Source: Oxyruncus cristatus
Taxonomy: Eukaryota; Chordata; Aves; Passeriformes; Cotingidae
Length of the DNA stretch: 64,000 nt
NCBI GenBank assembly: GCA_013399855.1
Contig: VXAY01002115.1
Location: 289,423 to 353,422, forward strand
Direction: 5' to 3'
A model generated the notes under the pieces. The model was not told the origin of the DNA. It did no database searches and saw only the letters and a program-made list of their open reading frames with translations. A program made the position numbers and the translations under genes. Every line of letters begins with the position of its first letter. Positions within the stretch are counted from its first letter, which is position 1. Shown piece after piece: positions 61,743 through 64,000 of this stretch.

Positions 61743-64000
61743 ATACAGTGAAATAATATCTAGTGTAATGTGAAGTGACAGTCAAAATTACAGCTTTTCT
61801 CTTGCCGCAAGGGTACTTCTCTGCCAAGTATAGTAATATTGTTGTAGCAGTGTTCAAGGTTGTCAGCAGTTCTTGGGTACTCTGCAGAGAGCCATAACTG
61901 TGTGTGGAAGCAAGGAGCTTCCTGTCAAGGGAGATACTATAATTTTGATATATATTTGTTGGTGCCAAACTGCAATTAAATAGGAGGCGTTGGAAGAGGT
62001 TTTATTTAGCCAACTCAAATTTGTTGATTAATTAGTTAAAACAAAACAAAAAAATCCAAACCAAAAGGAAATCTTCCTCTTGCACAAACATAGTTTTAAT
62101 TATGAATTTATCTGGTGTTTGTCTGTGCTCGAAGTAGTGTGTTATTTTTTTATGGAAGAAACCTTATTTCTGCTGGTGAATCTGGGATTGCTGAGGATGC
62201 GTAGGGCATACTGCTGTTACTTAAATTATTATCTCTGGGGTTAATTGTCTATCATAAAATGATTTTCAGGGGCTGTTATGAACTTCAGTTTTTTTAGAGG
62301 TCAGCATGGAAACTGTTTCTTCTCAGAAGCATAGGGGTTTGTTTTTTTTTTTTCAGGATGTGCTTTTCTGTCAGGACATGGACAAAATAGTGTCACAAAA
62401 ATGTGTATTATCGTCCATATTGGAAGCAGTAAAGAGTTTGCTCCATTTCCCCACGTTGAAAACGATGGTAATGGTGTCAGCAGTTTTATTCAGTTGAAAA
62501 CCATGTTTCTTGATGATTAGATTAAAAAAAAGGAGGTGGGGGAGAGAGTTCCCTTGGAAAACATTGCATAAAGAAAATCAGGACCTCTCCTGCTGATCTT
62601 GTGACTTGCATGATGAAACTTTAGTGTTTTGCTAATATGAGTGGCTGAATAGTGTCTAAAATATTGCTTTGCCAAAACCCTGTTGACTTCCATTGGATAT
62701 TTTTCAAGTGGGGCTGCTGTTGCACCTGGTGAGGTACTTCCATACCCTGTCCCTCCGCTCTCTTCTTCCCTGATTTCAGTGGGTCTCCATAGGCTGCAAC
62801 GCCTGAGTGAGACTCGTGTTGTGGAATTGGCTGCTACTTGCAGCCAAGCAGAAGCTGGTTTTCAGATGGGTAGATTAAGGGAAGAGAAGATAACTAAAGA
62901 AAATAAATCACAAATAACTTTTTCAGTATTTTTCTTTTAACTTAGAGCTAAAGTAAATTTCAAGCGCTTTGTGCTGAGGAAATGAAATCAAAAGCGAGAA
63001 ACTCCCTGAAAGTCGGTTTTCTTGAAGAAGGTTGGGTGCTCAGTGGGCACTTTGCACAACTGGCATTAATTGTTCCACTGTTGTCTCAAGCACTCTTCTT
63101 TATCCCAAAACACCCCGCAACTGTAATTTGTGCTGGAAATCTCACGTATCTGGTTTACAGACCCCTGAGTACAGGGGTGAAGGTTACGGATGCGTTGAAG
63201 AGCTCAAGTCACAGTTTCTGCTGGCACACTGAGTAAGCTTCATGAGTAAATGTAAAATGTAGCAGTAATATTTGTTGTTTCTCTGGGGCCCATCCGTAAC
63301 AGTGGGGCACATCTCTGACCCCTGTGCAGAGGAGTTGTCCCAGTGTATTGTGATGCCTGATTGGCCATAAGACATAGGAAAGACTCTACTAAGAAAAATC
63401 TGTGAAATTACAGGAAATATCTGTTTTATGGTGTTTTTTTCCTAAGACTTTCTACAATGTTTTGACCAATGTTTCTCTTCTTACCATCACTGAAGCTCTT
63501 TATTTTTTCTGGTGGAGGGCAGCAAACCAAGAATCTGAGCACGTTATCAGAGCTGATTTCCCCATTTTGTGTAAATAAATCATTTACTGAGGGATCATAT
63601 GATTTTGTATCTGTCGTGTTTTCAGAATTTCCTCAATCCTGCCAGCTGTTTGGTTTATGGACATCTGAAGTCTTTGTTTCTGGATCTTTTGCTGCCACTT
63701 GAAGTTTTGCTGTTTTCCTGGGCAGTCTTATCTCCTCGGTGCAGAAGCATCGGTGCTCAAGAGGTGATCGTCCAGTACCTGTTTGTGTACAAAGCTGCAC
63801 ATACCAGTTGACACCTCCCTCAGCATCTTTAACCTGAGTGGACTGAGCATCCCATGTGTGACAAAGCAATTTACCAAATGTAAATACCTTCCGATCGCTG
63901 CACTAATATGTTGTGTCTTTTTTTTTTTAATTGAATAAATATATTACTCAGCGGGGCAGATTATTTTCTTTGTGGCCTTGCTGTTGCAATTTGAGAACAG

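Larger units (their letters stand above)
1..64000 (+). other. WWOX: WWOX gene, partial (end of exon 1 into intron 5)
   Basis: The whole window lies inside one transcription unit on the + strand. Exons at 2198-2262, 3565-3622, 4832-5010 and 26150-26256 join in one open frame and encode codons 36 to 172 of the WW domain-containing oxidoreductase. From knowledge of the family, WWOX binds PPxY-containing partners through its first WW domain and carries a C-terminal SDR domain. It is a tumour-suppressor and neurodevelopmental gene that spans a common fragile site in mammals. The start codon, exon 1 body, exons 6-9 and most of the SDR domain lie outside the window. Intron lengths are 2195, 1302, 1209 and 21139 bases, with at least 37744 for intron 5. 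The identity rests on exact domain order, exon phases and the TTYLDP and TGANSGIG motifs. Confidence 0.97.
50479..64000 (+). other. WWOX: WWOX intron 5, fourth part (to window end)
   Basis: This is AT-rich intron to the window edge. It contains interrupted T runs at 54291-54315, an A8T15 junction (59787-59809) and a CAAAA repeat (about 57122-57140). It also contains a short GT repeat (61731-61742) and a possible CR1 scrap at 57387-57430. Candidate conserved blocks are at 56930-57110 and 57690-58040, with a smaller one near 58880-59060 that includes GCGGT-GAA-ACCGC. The exon 6 peptide was not recognised, so intron 5 continues beyond the window. Confidence 0.82.

Noticed and set aside
26257..64000. 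Search for WWOX exon 6 (residues from about 173, HKAKVEAM-like)
   Set aside because: No acceptor followed by a matching phase-0 peptide was recognised by eye. Exon 6 is short, so this is not proof of absence, but intron 5 is long in this gene family and probably continues past the window.
1..64000. tRNA, rRNA, CRISPR arrays, bacterial operons or endogenous retroviral genes
   Set aside because: None were seen. The spliced vertebrate gene structure rules out a prokaryotic reading, and no LTR, pol-like or gag-like reading frame was recognised.

Overview
The window is the 5' part of one large vertebrate gene, WWOX (WW domain-containing oxidoreductase), read on the + strand. Four complete coding exons can be read: exons 2 to 5 in the nine-exon human numbering. 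The window's first two bases are probably the last two of exon 1. Together they cover codons 36 to 172 of a protein of about 414 residues. They encode the second half of WW domain 1, a basic nuclear-localisation-type patch, WW domain 2 (with Tyr in place of the second Trp), and the start of the short-chain dehydrogenase/reductase (SDR) fold with its Gly-rich dinucleotide motif. All introns are GT-AG and the frame stays open across every junction. No other protein gene, tRNA, rRNA or CRISPR array was recognised.

The organism is most likely a bird. The recovered residues agree better with the chicken WWOX protein, as I remember it, than with the human one. The only interspersed repeats I recognise are short remnants of CR1, the LINE family typical of birds and other sauropsids. 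The introns are compact compared with mammals. A crocodilian or turtle cannot be excluded from sequence alone.

Layout: 1-2 end of exon 1; 3-2197 intron 1, whose first ~450 bases are the 3' flank of a CpG island; 2198-2262 exon 2; 3565-3622 exon 3; 4832-5010 exon 4; 5011-26149 intron 4 (21.1 kb); 26150-26256 exon 5; 26257-64000 the start of intron 5 (at least 37.7 kb, exon 6 not found). Two assembly gaps (32 and 54 N) sit beside homopolymers at 17042-17073 and 40056-40109.

More than 99% of the window is non-coding. The introns hold T-rich tracts strongly biased to the + (transcribed-sense) strand, a few microsatellites, sparse CR1 fragments, some exact small repeats and inverted repeats, and several AT-rich blocks dense in homeodomain-like motifs that look like candidate conserved non-coding elements. 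The best regulatory candidate is 33710-34220 in intron 5, where POU, homeodomain and forkhead-type motifs lie next to an isolated CpG cluster. I did not find an undescribed multi-gene system. The points of interest are the paired intron positions in the two WW domains, small palindromes and duplications, and candidate enhancers.
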